From positions 1-39,670 of the forward strand of contig NZ_JAODTL010000010.1 of NCBI RefSeq assembly GCF_026191375.1: 39,670 nt of DNA, written 5' to 3'. Source of the DNA: Marinomonas pontica (GTDB lineage Bacteria > Pseudomonadota > Gammaproteobacteria > Pseudomonadales > Marinomonadaceae). Shown here piece after piece: positions 1-8,670 of the stretch (positions are counted from its first letter, which is position 1; every line of letters begins with the position of its first letter). The notes beneath the pieces were generated by a model that ran no database searches, had not been told where the DNA came from, and saw only the letters and a program-made list of their open reading frames with translations. The position numbers and the translations under genes were made by a program.

Positions 1-416
1 AAGAGCTGTACAGCGCGTTTTCTAATTTGATCGTCAACGCCGTAAAGTATTCGCCCGATGGCGGTAACATCACGGTGAAATGGGAATCCAGCGAATTTAA
101 TGGGGTATTTTCAGTTCAGGATACCGGTATTGGCATCGACCCAAGGTACATCCCTAGACTGACAGAACGCTTCTTTAGAGTCGACAAAGGTCGAGGCTCA
201 AAAACGGGCGGTACGGGACTCGGGCTAGCGATTGTGAAGCATGTTCTTTTGCACCATGAAGCCAAACTGCAAATACGCAGCCAGCCAGGTTTTGGCAGCA
301 CATTCTCTTGTCACTTTCCCGCGAGTCGGACACGCAATGACGCCATGACCGCCATCGCCTTTCAAAGCGACAATACCCAGAACCAAACAGACGACTCACT
401 CAACATATCAAACTAA
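1..416 (+). CDS. phoR: PhoR, phosphate-regulon sensor histidine kinase (3' end only)
   Basis: This is the C-terminal ATP-binding part of a sensor kinase whose start lies outside the window. The open frame extends upstream of the first TTG at 27 to the window edge (ELYSAFSNLIVNAVKYSPDG), so that codon is an internal Leu. All HATPase_c boxes are visible: the N box NLIVNAVKYSPDGG, the G1 box DTGIGI, the F box RFFRVD and the G2 box GGTGLGLAIVKH. The phrase SAFSNLIVNAVKYSP is typical of PhoR, which phosphorylates PhoB when periplasmic phosphate is low. The pst-phoU operon with Pho boxes in this window fits, although it lies 11 kb away and is not contiguous. The dimerisation/His domain is not seen, so another kinase of the PhoR/ResE type cannot be fully excluded. 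A hairpin follows the stop codon. Confidence 0.85.
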   Translation, partial: ELYSAFSNLIVNAVKYSPDGGNITVKWESSEFNGVFSVQDTGIGIDPRYIPRLTERFFRVDKGRGSKTGGTGLGLAIVKHVLLHHEAKLQIRSQPGFGSTFSCHFPASRTRNDAMTAIAFQSDNTQNQTDDSLNISN

Positions 417-420
417 ACTC

Positions 421-455
421 TTGCCCTGCCTTCGGTCCGCTCAAAGGCAGGGCAA
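421..455. terminator. Hairpin between convergent phoR and response regulator
   Basis: Perfect 12-bp inverted repeat (TTGCCCTGCCTT at 421-432, AAGGCAGGGCAA at 444-455) with an 11-nt loop, placed five bases after the phoR stop and 25 bases beyond the end of the convergent response regulator gene. There is no strong U tract on either strand, so it may act as a bidirectional terminator or a 3' end stabiliser. Confidence 0.6.
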
Positions 456-480
456 TGACAATCTACTCACAATCACGCCA

Positions 481-1321
481 TTACAAACTGTCGAACAACT
501 GAGCGATAAACGCTTCTTTCTCGCTGTCTTGGTCTATCAAACCCAGCACTACGGTTAAAAAAGTCGAGTCTGGCTTTTTCTCAGTCGTTGCTACAGATTG
601 AATAAAGTAGTTTAAACGATTCACCGTACCGTCGAATTCCAAATCCAGAACCGCTTGACCCAATACTTGCGGCACCACGTCATCACTTTTAATGAACATG
701 GTCGCTTCGGTTTTACTAAACTGAACAATCATGCAGCGAAACTGTTTGCCTTCAAAGCGAACCAAAGTGGGCACTTTTACGTCTTTTACCGACACCGCGG
801 GGGCATCTGGGTTGGTAAACTTCGTGGCCTGCACAGGGCTTGCCTTACCCGCGCCCATTAAGACATCTAACGATGCCGCGCTTACGCCGCCAGGAGAAAT
901 AGATTCACGCGGTTTTTGCGACGACAACTTACGCTCAATGCCATGTTTTTTCGCAGCAGACACCACCTTATTGATCAACTGCTCACTGGAAAACGGCTTA
1001 CCCAAATAATCCGTCACACCAGACTGAACCGCTTCGACCACATGACTTTTATCACCACGGCTGGTGATCATCACAAAAGGCACATCTTCCTTTTTGTATT
1101 TTGGCTGCTCGCGGCGCCATTTAAGCAATTCAACCCCCGTCATTTCGGGCATTTCCCAATCACAAAGTACAATATCAAACTGTGTTTTGTTCAACATTTG
1201 CTGAGCTTTGCGACCATTCACCGCTTCTTCAATCTCGACCGCGGGAAATTGCTTACGCAAAGTCCGTCGTATCAAATCTCGAGTAAAAGACATCGTCTAC
1301 AACCAATATTTTTAATGACAT
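481..1321 (-). CDS. Response regulator, REC domain plus C-terminal PilZ-like domain; apparent frameshift near the start
   Basis: The protein has an N-terminal receiver domain with phosphoacceptor Asp in DIVLCDWEMPEMTG, the conserved Thr/Ser in VMITSRG and Lys in YLGKPFS. A roughly 110-residue C-terminal domain (FEGKQFRCMIVQFSKTEATM onward) is beta-rich and faintly PilZ-like, but has no clear RxxxR or D/NxSxxG motif. The longest uninterrupted frame starts with ATG at 1293 and lacks the first beta strand and acidic pair. Those residues (MSLKILVVD) are encoded just upstream in another frame from an ATG at 1321, which overlaps the cysZ stop as TGATG. Reading GATATG instead of GATG at 1291-1294 would join the two into VVDDMSFTRDLIRR, giving about 280 residues. 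The gene is therefore either frameshifted or contains a two-base sequence error. Translational coupling to cysZ is likely. Its partner kinase is not evident. Confidence 0.8.
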
Positions 1322-2100
1322 CACAACATTCCTTTCGAGCGATCTAACAAGGCAGAAAAATCCCCATGTTGTGATCTAAAAACCGTAATCCACAATAACG
1401 TAGCGGCCACGACCGCAATCGGCATCACAAATAAATTAAAGAACGGGATCGTCAAGCACACCATCACAATGCCACCAAATGTCCAGCACAATAACGGTTT
1501 CGCACGTAACGCCATTCTCATGTCGTGAAACTTTACCTTGTTGTTATCAAACGCGTAATCCATGTATTGCAACGACAACATCCATGCGGAAAACAGCAAC
1601 AACAACACCGGAGCAATGACATTCACCAACGGTATAAAAGACAACAGCAGCAGCAAGACAAAACGCGGCAAGAAATACAAAATTTTCTGACACTCACGCT
1701 GCAAACTGCGCCCCACAATAGCGGCCAACGCACCAGCAGACAGTGTTTCGTCAAAGACTTTCCCCGTCTCTTTTTCCTCTACTTTTTCCGCCAAAAACGC
1801 CATAAACGGCGCGGCCAAAATGTTCACCCCGACCGAAAAACTGTAGAACAAAAGCACACTGATAATGGCGCCAAAAATGAGGTAAAACAGCCAATTCAAA
1901 AACGAAACCCACTCTGGTAAATACCCCATCGCAGAATCCATCAACGTCTGAAAATAGCTAAACGCCACCATATAAAGCAGACCCATTAGCACAAAATTGG
2001 CCAATAAAGGCACCAGAATAAACAATCGTAACTCTTTTGAAAAAACCAATGGAAACGCTTTTAAAAAGGCCCCAGCTGCTTTAAATGGGTGAGTGATCAC
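1321..2100 (-). CDS. cysZ: CysZ/EI24-family integral membrane protein, probable sulfate transporter
   Basis: A 259-residue hydrophobic protein opening with THPFKAAGAFLKAF, then several long hydrophobic segments (about residues 24-48, 70-98, 140-175, 205-235) and the family phrase NILAAPFMAFLAEKVEE. These are features of CysZ, which imports sulfate for cysteine synthesis in enterobacteria. No other sulfur-assimilation gene is next to it, so the substrate is inferred from family alone. The start is GTG at 2100, preceded by AAGGA about 11-12 bases upstream; no in-frame ATG lies upstream. Its stop overlaps the next ATG by one base (TGATG), so it is probably cotranscribed with the response regulator. 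Confidence 0.75.
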   Translation of the reverse strand: MITHPFKAAGAFLKAFPLVFSKELRLFILVPLLANFVLMGLLYMVAFSYFQTLMDSAMGYLPEWVSFLNWLFYLIFGAIISVLLFYSFSVGVNILAAPFMAFLAEKVEEKETGKVFDETLSAGALAAIVGRSLQRECQKILYFLPRFVLLLLLSFIPLVNVIAPVLLLLFSAWMLSLQYMDYAFDNNKVKFHDMRMALRAKPLLCWTFGGIVMVCLTIPFFNLFVMPIAVVAATLLWITVFRSQHGDFSALLDRSKGML

Positions 2101-2419
2101 AATAACGTATGTCCTTTTTCAACTAAATTTTACCAAGAAACCCAGAGTACCATGCTGGCTTTCACGGCTCCACAACGCTCTTATCAATAATGGCAATCCT
2201 TTCTATCTTCATGCTTTGCGTTGATTTACCTCGTCCATGTAACCTCCCTTTCAACAACCTGACATTTATTAGACGCATGGGGCGATACGCAATTTCGATT
2301 GTGACCTTTAGTGAATTGGTGAACTATGAAAATGTAAGGCGAATACCCACCTGTGCGGATATCGCGCCTCATTATAAAAAAGAGCACACAGAACAACTCA
2401 CATTAGGAATACACATAAA
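2101..2419. other. Intergenic region between divergent cysZ and oppA
   Basis: This stretch of 319 bases must hold the promoters of both divergent operons. It contains an AT-rich segment before oppA (around 2372-2390) and an AGGA ribosome-binding site at 2406-2409. A 77-codon open frame from 2190 to 2423 has no convincing ribosome-binding site or recognisable protein and overlaps the oppA start, so I do not call it. I find no clear operator. Confidence 0.4.
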
Positions 2420-4030
2420 ATGAAAAAAACACTACTCGCCAGCGCGATTCTGGCAACCTCATTGATCGCCATGCAAACACACGCCGCCAACGTTCCAGCG
2501 GGCGTAGAATTAGCCGCTAAACAAGAACTTGTTCGTGGTGGCGGCGCAGAGCCCGCAACACTTGATCCACAAAAAATGGAAGGCACGCCCGGCTCTATCC
2601 GTTCCAAGGATTTGTTCGAAGGTTTGTACAACCAAGATGGCGACGGCAACCAAATCCCAGGCGTAGCCACAAGCTACGATGTCAACGCCGACAACACACA
2701 ATACACATTTCACCTTCGCAAAGACGCAAAATGGTCTAACGGCGACCCAGTGACAGCCGAAGACTTTGTTTACGCCTTCACGCGCGCGGTTGACCCTGCA
2801 TTGGCCTCGCCTTACGCCTGGTTCATGGAAATCCCATCCATCGTCAACGCAACAAAAATCATTGCCGGTGACGCTGCGCCTTCAACCCTTGGCGTAAAAG
2901 CGCTCGACGCTTACACATTTCAAGTCACACTTGAACGCCCTGTGCCTTACTTTGTAAAAATGACCTCGCATCAAACTATGTTCCCTGTGCCGAAGAAGGT
3001 AGTTGAGAAATGGGGCGATGATTGGACGAAACCAGAACACATGGTCTCTAACGGCGCGTACAAAATGGACGAGTGGATCGTCAACGAAAAAATGGTCTTC
3101 ACTCGCAACAAGCACTACTGGAACGATGCAAAAACCATCATCAACAAAGTCACTTACTTGCCGATTGAATCGCCAAACGCCGAGCTAAAACGTTTCCAAG
3201 CAGGTCAAATGGATCTAAGTTATGAGATCCCGAATGACCACTTTAAACAACTAATGCGTGATATTCCGGATCAAGTTGTCGTAACGCCAAAACTGGGTAC
3301 TTATTACTACCAGTACAACACAACCAAAGCGCCATACAACGACGTTCGCGTGCGCAAAGCCTTGTCTTACGCCATTGACCGAGACGTGATTACTAAGTTT
3401 GTAACGGGAACAGGTGAACTTCCCGCGTACTCTTTCACGCCAGAAGTCGTCAACGATTTTTCACCCGCTACTCCAGAATACGCAACATGGACTCAAAAAG
3501 AGCGTAATGAAAAAGCCAAAGAACTGTTAGAAGAAGCGGGCTTCACGAAAAGTAACCCTCTGTCTTTCAGCTTGCTTTACAACACCAACGAAAACCACAA
3601 GAAAATCGCCATTGCGATCGCATCAATGTGGAAGAAAACCTTGGGCGTGAACGTCACATTGGAAAACCAAGAGTGGAAAACCTACCTAGAAACGAAAAAA
3701 CATCAGCAATTTGATGTCGCGCGTGCTGGCTGGATCGGTGACTACAACGAAGCGTCTACCATGCTGGATCTTTTGACCACCACTCACGGTAATAACGACG
3801 GTAAATACAGCAACACGGAATACGACAAGCTATTGCACGATGCGCGCACCATGCAGCACCCTGCGGCGAACTACAACAAAGCAGAAGAAATCGCCATTGA
3901 GCAAGACATGGCCGTTGCGCCTATTTACCAATACACCGAAAAACGTTTGGTAAAAAGCTACCTAGGCGGCTACATGCCAAACCCAGAAGACAACGTTTAC
4001 GTGCGCGATATGTACATCATCAAACACTAA
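2420..4030 (+). CDS. oppA: Oligopeptide ABC transporter periplasmic binding protein OppA
   Basis: A 536-residue family 5 solute-binding protein that captures oligopeptides in the periplasm and delivers them to OppBCDF. It has a clean Sec signal peptide (MKKTLLASAILATSLIAM, cleavage after THA near residue 22). The OppA/MppA family phrases are visible: EPATLDPQKMEG, DLFEGLYNQDGDG, LRKDAKWSNGDPVTAEDFVYAF, RVRKALSYAIDRDVI and FDVARAGWIGDYN. Length matches the family (about 540). It is the first gene of an oppABCDF operon, separated from oppB by a hairpin that would let it be made in excess over the membrane subunits. MppA (murein tripeptide binding) is an alternative, but the complete downstream opp set favours OppA. 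Confidence 0.93.
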   Translation: MKKTLLASAILATSLIAMQTHAANVPAGVELAAKQELVRGGGAEPATLDPQKMEGTPGSIRSKDLFEGLYNQDGDGNQIPGVATSYDVNADNTQYTFHLRKDAKWSNGDPVTAEDFVYAFTRAVDPALASPYAWFMEIPSIVNATKIIAGDAAPSTLGVKALDAYTFQVTLERPVPYFVKMTSHQTMFPVPKKVVEKWGDDWTKPEHMVSNGAYKMDEWIVNEKMVFTRNKHYWNDAKTIINKVTYLPIESPNAELKRFQAGQMDLSYEIPNDHFKQLMRDIPDQVVVTPKLGTYYYQYNTTKAPYNDVRVRKALSYAIDRDVITKFVTGTGELPAYSFTPEVVNDFSPATPEYATWTQKERNEKAKELLEEAGFTKSNPLSFSLLYNTNENHKKIAIAIASMWKKTLGVNVTLENQEWKTYLETKKHQQFDVARAGWIGDYNEASTMLDLLTTTHGNNDGKYSNTEYDKLLHDARTMQHPAANYNKAEEIAIEQDMAVAPIYQYTEKRLVKSYLGGYMPNPEDNVYVRDMYIIKH

Positions 4031-4050
4031 CGATCTGCTCTTGAAAAACA

Positions 4051-4074
4051 GGCTCAGCGGTTCTCCGCTGAGCC
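4051..4074 (+). terminator. Hairpin between oppA and oppB
   Basis: A perfect 10-bp stem (GGCTCAGCGG / CCGCTGAGCC) with a TTCT loop, followed by TCTCTT, lies 21 bases after the oppA stop. It is probably a partial terminator or mRNA-stabilising hairpin that lowers expression of oppBCDF relative to oppA. Confidence 0.7.
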
Positions 4075-4139
4075 TCTCTTGAACTTCCTACAGGTTCCTA
4101 ACATTAGCCGCTAAACACGCGTCTAATCCGGTAATTTTT

Positions 4140-5060
4140 ATGCTGACATTTATTTCAAAACGCATTTTAGAAGCCATCCCAACCTTGTTGATTTTAATCA
4201 CGGTGTCTTTTTTCTTAATGCACTCTGCGCCTGGCAGTCCATTTTCCAGCGAGCGCACCCTGCCACCCGAAGTGTTGGCCAACATTAACGCCAAATACCA
4301 TTTGGACGAACCCGTCATTAATCAGTATTTCTATTACCTTGGCGGTTTGTTACAGGGCGATTTAGGCCCCTCTTTTCGCTATAAAGATTTCACCATTAAC
4401 GAGCTGATCGCGCAGAGCTTTCCCGTGTCGGCAGAGATCGGCATTTGGTCCTTTCTTGTTGCGATGTTGATCGGTGTCGGTTGTGGTGTTATCGCGGCAT
4501 TGCGCCAAAACTCATGGTGGGATTACAGCGTCATGGGCTTTGCCAACCTAGGCATTGTGTTACCTAACTTTGTATTAGCTCCTTTGTGTATCCTATTTTT
4601 CTCCATTTATAACCATTGGCTACCTCCGGGTGGTTGGAATGGTGGCGCGTGGCCTTACTTGGTGATGCCGGTCATTGCCATGTCCACCAGCTACATTGCT
4701 CAAATCGCGCGTATCACACGGGGCAGCATGATTGAAACCATGCACTCCAACTTCATTCGTACCGCGCGCGCTAAAGGCTTGCCGAAATACCGCATCATTT
4801 TTCAACACGCCTTGCGCCCTGCCATGCTGCCCGTTATTTCCTACCTTGGGCCAGCGTTTGTCGGCATTGTTACTGGCTCGGTGATTGTGGATGTGTATTT
4901 TGGTACCGGCGGTATCGGTCAGCACTTTATCAATGGCGCATTGAATCGTGACTATTCCATGGTGATGGGTGTGACGATTTTGGTCGGCACATTGACGATT
5001 TTATTCAATGCCGTCGTCGATATTTTATACGCCGTTATTGATCCGAAAATTCGCTACTAA
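4140..5060 (+). CDS. oppB: Oligopeptide ABC transporter permease OppB
   Basis: A 306-residue inner-membrane permease of the DppB/OppB type, with a first transmembrane helix at residues 9-28 and five more hydrophobic segments. It contains the family N-terminus (MLTFISKRILEAIPTLLI), the periplasmic phrase GDLGPSFRYKDFTINELI, and the EAA loop around RTARAKGLPKYRIIFQHALR that docks with the ATPases. It pairs with OppC to form the translocation pore. The start ATG at 4140 gives the usual family length. Confidence 0.93.
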   Translation: MLTFISKRILEAIPTLLILITVSFFLMHSAPGSPFSSERTLPPEVLANINAKYHLDEPVINQYFYYLGGLLQGDLGPSFRYKDFTINELIAQSFPVSAEIGIWSFLVAMLIGVGCGVIAALRQNSWWDYSVMGFANLGIVLPNFVLAPLCILFFSIYNHWLPPGGWNGGAWPYLVMPVIAMSTSYIAQIARITRGSMIETMHSNFIRTARAKGLPKYRIIFQHALRPAMLPVISYLGPAFVGIVTGSVIVDVYFGTGGIGQHFINGALNRDYSMVMGVTILVGTLTILFNAVVDILYAVIDPKIRY

Positions 5061-5072
5061 GGCCACACAATT

Positions 5073-5999
5073 ATGATGACTACAAAAGACAAGGTTCAGG
5101 CCGTCGAGCAGTTCGCCGAAAAAGTGGTGGAAGTCGAAGGTCGCAGTTTATGGCAAGACGCTCGCCGTCGTTTTTTTTCAAACCATGCCGCCGTGACCAG
5201 CTTAATTGTGCTGGCCATTATTGCGGCCATTGCGTTAGTGGGGCCTTTTTTCAGCCAATGGAATTACGACGATATCGACTGGGAAGCGCTGTCTGACATC
5301 GCTGTATTGGGACGTCCTAACATTGAAAACGGTCACTACTTTGGTACCGACACATTAGGCCGCGATATTTTTGTTCGTACTATGCAAGGCGGGCAAATTT
5401 CCTTACTGGTCGGCATCATGGGCAGCGCCGTGGCGATTGTCATTGGCACACTTTACGGTGCTGCCTCCGGTTACATTGGTGGACGCGTTGACAGCGTGAT
5501 GATGCGTTTCTTAGAAATTCTGAACTCTTTCCCTTTCATGTTCTTCGTGATCATTTTGATGACCTTATTTGGTCGTCATATCTTTTTGATCTTTGTCGCC
5601 ATTGGCGCGATTTCGTGGCTCGACATGGCGCGGATCGTTCGTGGTCAGACCTTAAGCCTGAAAAACAAAGAATACATCGAAGCCGCTTACGCTTGCGGTG
5701 TGTCGACGCCGAAAATCATCTTGCGCCACATTGTGCCAAACGTACTCGGTATCGTTGTCGTTTACGCCACCTTGTTGGTACCAAACATGATCTTGCTAGA
5801 GTCTTTTATTAGCTTCTTAGGGCTGGGCGTTCAAGAACCCATGACCAGCTGGGGCGCGTTGATTTCTGAAGGCGCGCAGAACATGGAGATTGCCATCTGG
5901 CAATTGGCTTGGCCGCTTGGTTTCCTAGTCGTGACACTGTTTTGTTTTAACTTCCTCGGCGATGGCTTACGCGATGCGCTTGATCCAAAAGACCGCTAA
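5073..5999 (+). CDS. oppC: Oligopeptide ABC transporter permease OppC
   Basis: A 308-residue permease with an N-terminal cytoplasmic stretch including SLWQDARRRFFSNHAAVTSL, a first membrane helix at about residues 40-62, the family signature HYFGTDTLGRDIFVRTMQGG, and the EAA loop with YIEAAYACGVSTPKIILRH. It begins 12 bases after oppB. Two adjacent ATG codons (5073 and 5076) could both serve as start. It ends just before a strong AAGGAGG that belongs to oppD. Confidence 0.93.
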   Translation: MMTTKDKVQAVEQFAEKVVEVEGRSLWQDARRRFFSNHAAVTSLIVLAIIAAIALVGPFFSQWNYDDIDWEALSDIAVLGRPNIENGHYFGTDTLGRDIFVRTMQGGQISLLVGIMGSAVAIVIGTLYGAASGYIGGRVDSVMMRFLEILNSFPFMFFVIILMTLFGRHIFLIFVAIGAISWLDMARIVRGQTLSLKNKEYIEAAYACGVSTPKIILRHIVPNVLGIVVVYATLLVPNMILLESFISFLGLGVQEPMTSWGALISEGAQNMEIAIWQLAWPLGFLVVTLFCFNFLGDGLRDALDPKDR

Positions 6000-6008
6000 G
6001 GAGGCCTT

Positions 6009-6998
6009 ATGAACTTATCAACCAAAAAAACGTTATTAGAAGTCAATAACCTAAAAGTGAACTTCAGAACACCCGATGGGTTTGTGACCGCGGTGAACGA
6101 CCTCAATTTCACCCTAGCACAAGGGGAAACCCTCGGCATCGTAGGCGAGTCTGGCTCAGGCAAAAGCCAAACCGCATTTGCTCTTATGGGCTTATTGGCG
6201 GGCAATGGCGTGATTGAAGGGGAAGCGCGCTTTAACGAGCAAAACATTCTGACCCTGAATGAAAAAGCCATGAACCGCATTCGCTCCAAAGAAATCGCGA
6301 TGATTTTCCAAGATCCAATGACCTCATTGAATCCCTACATGAAAGTCGGCAAGCAGCTGATGGAAGTTTTGATATTGCACAAAGGCATGAGCAAAGCCGA
6401 AGCCTTTGAAGCCTCGGTGAAGATGCTCGACGCGGTAAAAATGCCCGAAGCGCGCAAACGCATGAACATGTATCCACACGAATTTTCTGGCGGCATGAGA
6501 CAGCGTGTGATGATTGCGATGGCGTTATTGTGCCAGCCTAAACTCTTGATCGCCGATGAACCAACAACCGCCCTAGACGTCACCGTGCAGGCACAAATTC
6601 TGACCTTGTTGAACGAACTGAAAGACGACTTCAATACTTCCATCATCATGATCACTCATGACTTGGGCGTGGTCGCCGGTTTATGCGATAAGGTTCTCGT
6701 GATGTACGCAGGCCAGACCATGGAATACGGCAGCGCCGAAGACGTGTTCTATCGTCCTACGCATCCGTACACACAAGGCTTGCTTAAAGCCATTCCTCGT
6801 CTAGATGCCGATGACGAGTACCTTTCAACGATTCCGGGCAACCCACCTAACTTACTGCATTTGCCAACGGGCTGCCCATTTCAAGCACGTTGTGAATTTG
6901 CTCAAGATCGCTGTGGAGAAAGCATGCCGTCACTGCAAGAGTTCGCACCGGGTCAACTACGAGCGTGTCATAAATCCGTTGATGGGTGGGTCGCCTAA
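6009..6998 (+). CDS. oppD: Oligopeptide ABC transporter ATP-binding protein OppD
   Basis: A 329-residue ATPase with Walker A GESGSGKSQ (the Q after GKS is usual in OppD), Q loop IFQDPMTSLNP, signature FSGGMRQRVMIAMAL, Walker B LLIADEPTTALDV and H loop MITHDLGV. The C-terminal oligopeptide/dipeptide extension (PTHPYTQGLLKAIP) and a set of cysteines (CPFQARC, DRC, RAC) follow. In related peptide transporters these cysteines hold an iron-sulfur cluster. An optimal AAGGAGG ribosome-binding site sits seven bases before the ATG. It works with OppF to power OppBC. Confidence 0.94.
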   Translation: MNLSTKKTLLEVNNLKVNFRTPDGFVTAVNDLNFTLAQGETLGIVGESGSGKSQTAFALMGLLAGNGVIEGEARFNEQNILTLNEKAMNRIRSKEIAMIFQDPMTSLNPYMKVGKQLMEVLILHKGMSKAEAFEASVKMLDAVKMPEARKRMNMYPHEFSGGMRQRVMIAMALLCQPKLLIADEPTTALDVTVQAQILTLLNELKDDFNTSIIMITHDLGVVAGLCDKVLVMYAGQTMEYGSAEDVFYRPTHPYTQGLLKAIPRLDADDEYLSTIPGNPPNLLHLPTGCPFQARCEFAQDRCGESMPSLQEFAPGQLRACHKSVDGWVA

Positions 6999-8002
6999 TG
7001 AATACTGCAAACAGCAAGGTATTAATGGAAGTGAACAATCTAAAAGTGCACTTCAACATCAAATCAGACAACGCGTGGCCTTGGGAAAAAGGCCAAGCAC
7101 TCAAAGCCGTAGATGGCGTTAATCTAACCATTTACGCTGGCGAAACGCTTGGTGTGGTGGGTGAATCCGGTTGTGGTAAATCCACACTGGCACGCGCTTT
7201 ATTGCGTCTTGTGCCCATTACGGAAGGCAACGTGGTTTGGCTTGGACAAGACCTGACGGATCTTGATAAAAAACAAATGCGCAGCAAACGCCAAGCGCTG
7301 CAAATGATCTTCCAAGATCCCTTGGCGTCCCTGGATCCTCGCATGACAGTCGGCGACATCATTGCTGAACCGCTTAGAACCTTTCGACCAGAGCTGTCCA
7401 AAGAGCAAGTCAAAGCCGAAGTGCGCGCCATCATGGATCGCGTGGGGTTATTGCCAAACGTGATCAACCGCTACCCGCATGAATTTTCTGGTGGTCAGTG
7501 TCAGCGTATCGGCATTGCGCGCGCGTTAATCCTCAAGCCGAAGTTAGTGGTGTGTGACGAACCCGTATCGGCGTTGGACGTTTCCATCCAAGCTCAGGTC
7601 GTAAACTTGTTGAAAGAGTTGCAGGCGGAAATGGGCTTGTCGTTGGTGTTTATTGCCCATGATTTGAGTGTGGTAAAACACATTTCAGATCGCGTTTTGG
7701 TGATGTATTTGGGCAATGCGGTGGAATTAGCCAGCAAGCAATCGCTGTACGATCATCCTCGCCACCCTTACACCAAAGCCTTACTGTCTGCAGTGCCTGT
7801 GCCAGATCCTAAAATCGAACGCGGTAAGAAAATCGAGCTTTTAGCTGGCGATTTACCTTCCCCCATTAGCCCGCCTTCAGGCTGTGTGTTCCGCACGCGC
7901 TGTCCTCATGCAAACGAAGGTTGTGCCCAGCAAAAACCCATTTTGCAAGCCGTCTCTAGCGAGCACCAAGCCGCTTGCTCACGTTTGGCTGACATTCCCT
8001 AA
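6998..8002 (+). CDS. oppF: Oligopeptide ABC transporter ATP-binding protein OppF
   Basis: The second ATPase of the importer, about 334 residues. Motifs are Walker A GESGCGKST, Q loop IFQDPLASLDP, signature FSGGQCQRIGIARAL, Walker B LVVCDEPVSALDV, H loop IAHDLSV, and a C-terminal Cys-rich extension (CVFRTRCPHANEGC). The ATG at 6998 overlaps the oppD stop as TAATG, which I prefer to a GTG-type start at 6986 inside oppD. The tight overlap implies coupled translation. The last gene of the operon, followed by a hairpin. Confidence 0.93.
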   Translation: MNTANSKVLMEVNNLKVHFNIKSDNAWPWEKGQALKAVDGVNLTIYAGETLGVVGESGCGKSTLARALLRLVPITEGNVVWLGQDLTDLDKKQMRSKRQALQMIFQDPLASLDPRMTVGDIIAEPLRTFRPELSKEQVKAEVRAIMDRVGLLPNVINRYPHEFSGGQCQRIGIARALILKPKLVVCDEPVSALDVSIQAQVVNLLKELQAEMGLSLVFIAHDLSVVKHISDRVLVMYLGNAVELASKQSLYDHPRHPYTKALLSAVPVPDPKIERGKKIELLAGDLPSPISPPSGCVFRTRCPHANEGCAQQKPILQAVSSEHQAACSRLADIP

Positions 8003-8024
8003 TAAGCGGGTTTGGTCTTTCTTG

Positions 8025-8056
8025 TACGCCGCACTGAGACTTCTCAGCGCGGCGTA
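8025..8056 (+). terminator. Hairpin after oppF
   Basis: A 14-bp stem with one mismatch (TACGCCGCACTGAG / CTCAGCGCGGCGTA) and a four-base loop, 22 bases after the oppF stop. The following sequence is only weakly T-rich, so it is a probable but not textbook terminator of the opp operon. Confidence 0.6.
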
Positions 8057-8166
8057 TTCGTATCCTAACTGTAATGTTCTGTTATCTGCGCTTAGTATTC
8101 GCCCACAAGCCTCTCATTTTTGTCTATCATTGACTCTCTTTTTCTGAAGGGTGTTAGGGATCCACT

Positions 8167-8667
8167 ATGCGTTTACTTTTCTCTTTTTTGTTACTGATTT
8201 TGGCCAATAATACAGTGGCGGCGGACATGGCCGACACGCCAACAGGTCGCGTTATTTTGACCGTGTCTGGCGCCATTAACACCAAACTCAACGCCACATT
8301 TGATTTAGCCATGCTGGATGCCTTGCCTCAATATACCATCACCACTCACACCCCTTGGACACAAGGACTGCACACCTATCGTGGCTTTTCTGCGGTTGAT
8401 TTACTCGACCACTTAGGCAGCACAGGCACCTTGTTGCAAATCACCGCACTCAACCAATATATGACCGAAGTTCCCCTGAGCGACTTTCTCGACAATGGAG
8501 CGATTTTCGCGACGCGCCAAGATGGCAGAGAAATCAGTGTGCGCAATCTTGGGCCCATCATGGTGATCTACCCTTTTGACGAACGCGAAGAGCTCAAGTC
8601 AGAGCGAATTTATGGGCGCTCCATTTGGCAAGTGTCCCACATCAAATCGATCGTCTTAACGGAGTAA
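8167..8667 (+). CDS. Secreted protein with molybdopterin-oxidoreductase (SUOX-like) fold, probable sensory partner of the adjacent kinase
   Basis: A 166-residue protein with a Sec signal peptide (MRLLFSFLLLILANNTVAA) and one short oxidoreductase molybdopterin-binding-like domain. Typical phrases are LTVSGAI, FDLAMLDALPQYTITTHTPW, TYRGFSAVDLLDHLG and RNLGPIMVIYPFD. It is far shorter than a catalytic sulfite oxidase, and I see no Cys after the signal peptide that could ligate molybdenum. Binding of the cofactor is therefore doubtful, and a ligand-binding or adaptor role is more plausible. Its stop is three bases from the ATG of a membrane histidine kinase, so it is very likely a periplasmic component of that signalling system. 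The link is inferred from gene order; no ligand can be named. Confidence 0.72.
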   Translation: MRLLFSFLLLILANNTVAADMADTPTGRVILTVSGAINTKLNATFDLAMLDALPQYTITTHTPWTQGLHTYRGFSAVDLLDHLGSTGTLLQITALNQYMTEVPLSDFLDNGAIFATRQDGREISVRNLGPIMVIYPFDEREELKSERIYGRSIWQVSHIKSIVLTE

Positions 8668-8670
8668 TCC

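Noticed and set aside
2190..2423. 77-codon plus-strand open frame before oppA
   Set aside because: No convincing ribosome-binding site or family resemblance, and it overlaps the oppA start; it sits in the promoter region.
8167..8667. Catalytic sulfite-oxidase-like enzyme
   Set aside because: The protein is far too short and lacks an evident molybdenum-ligating Cys, so a ligand-binding role is preferred.
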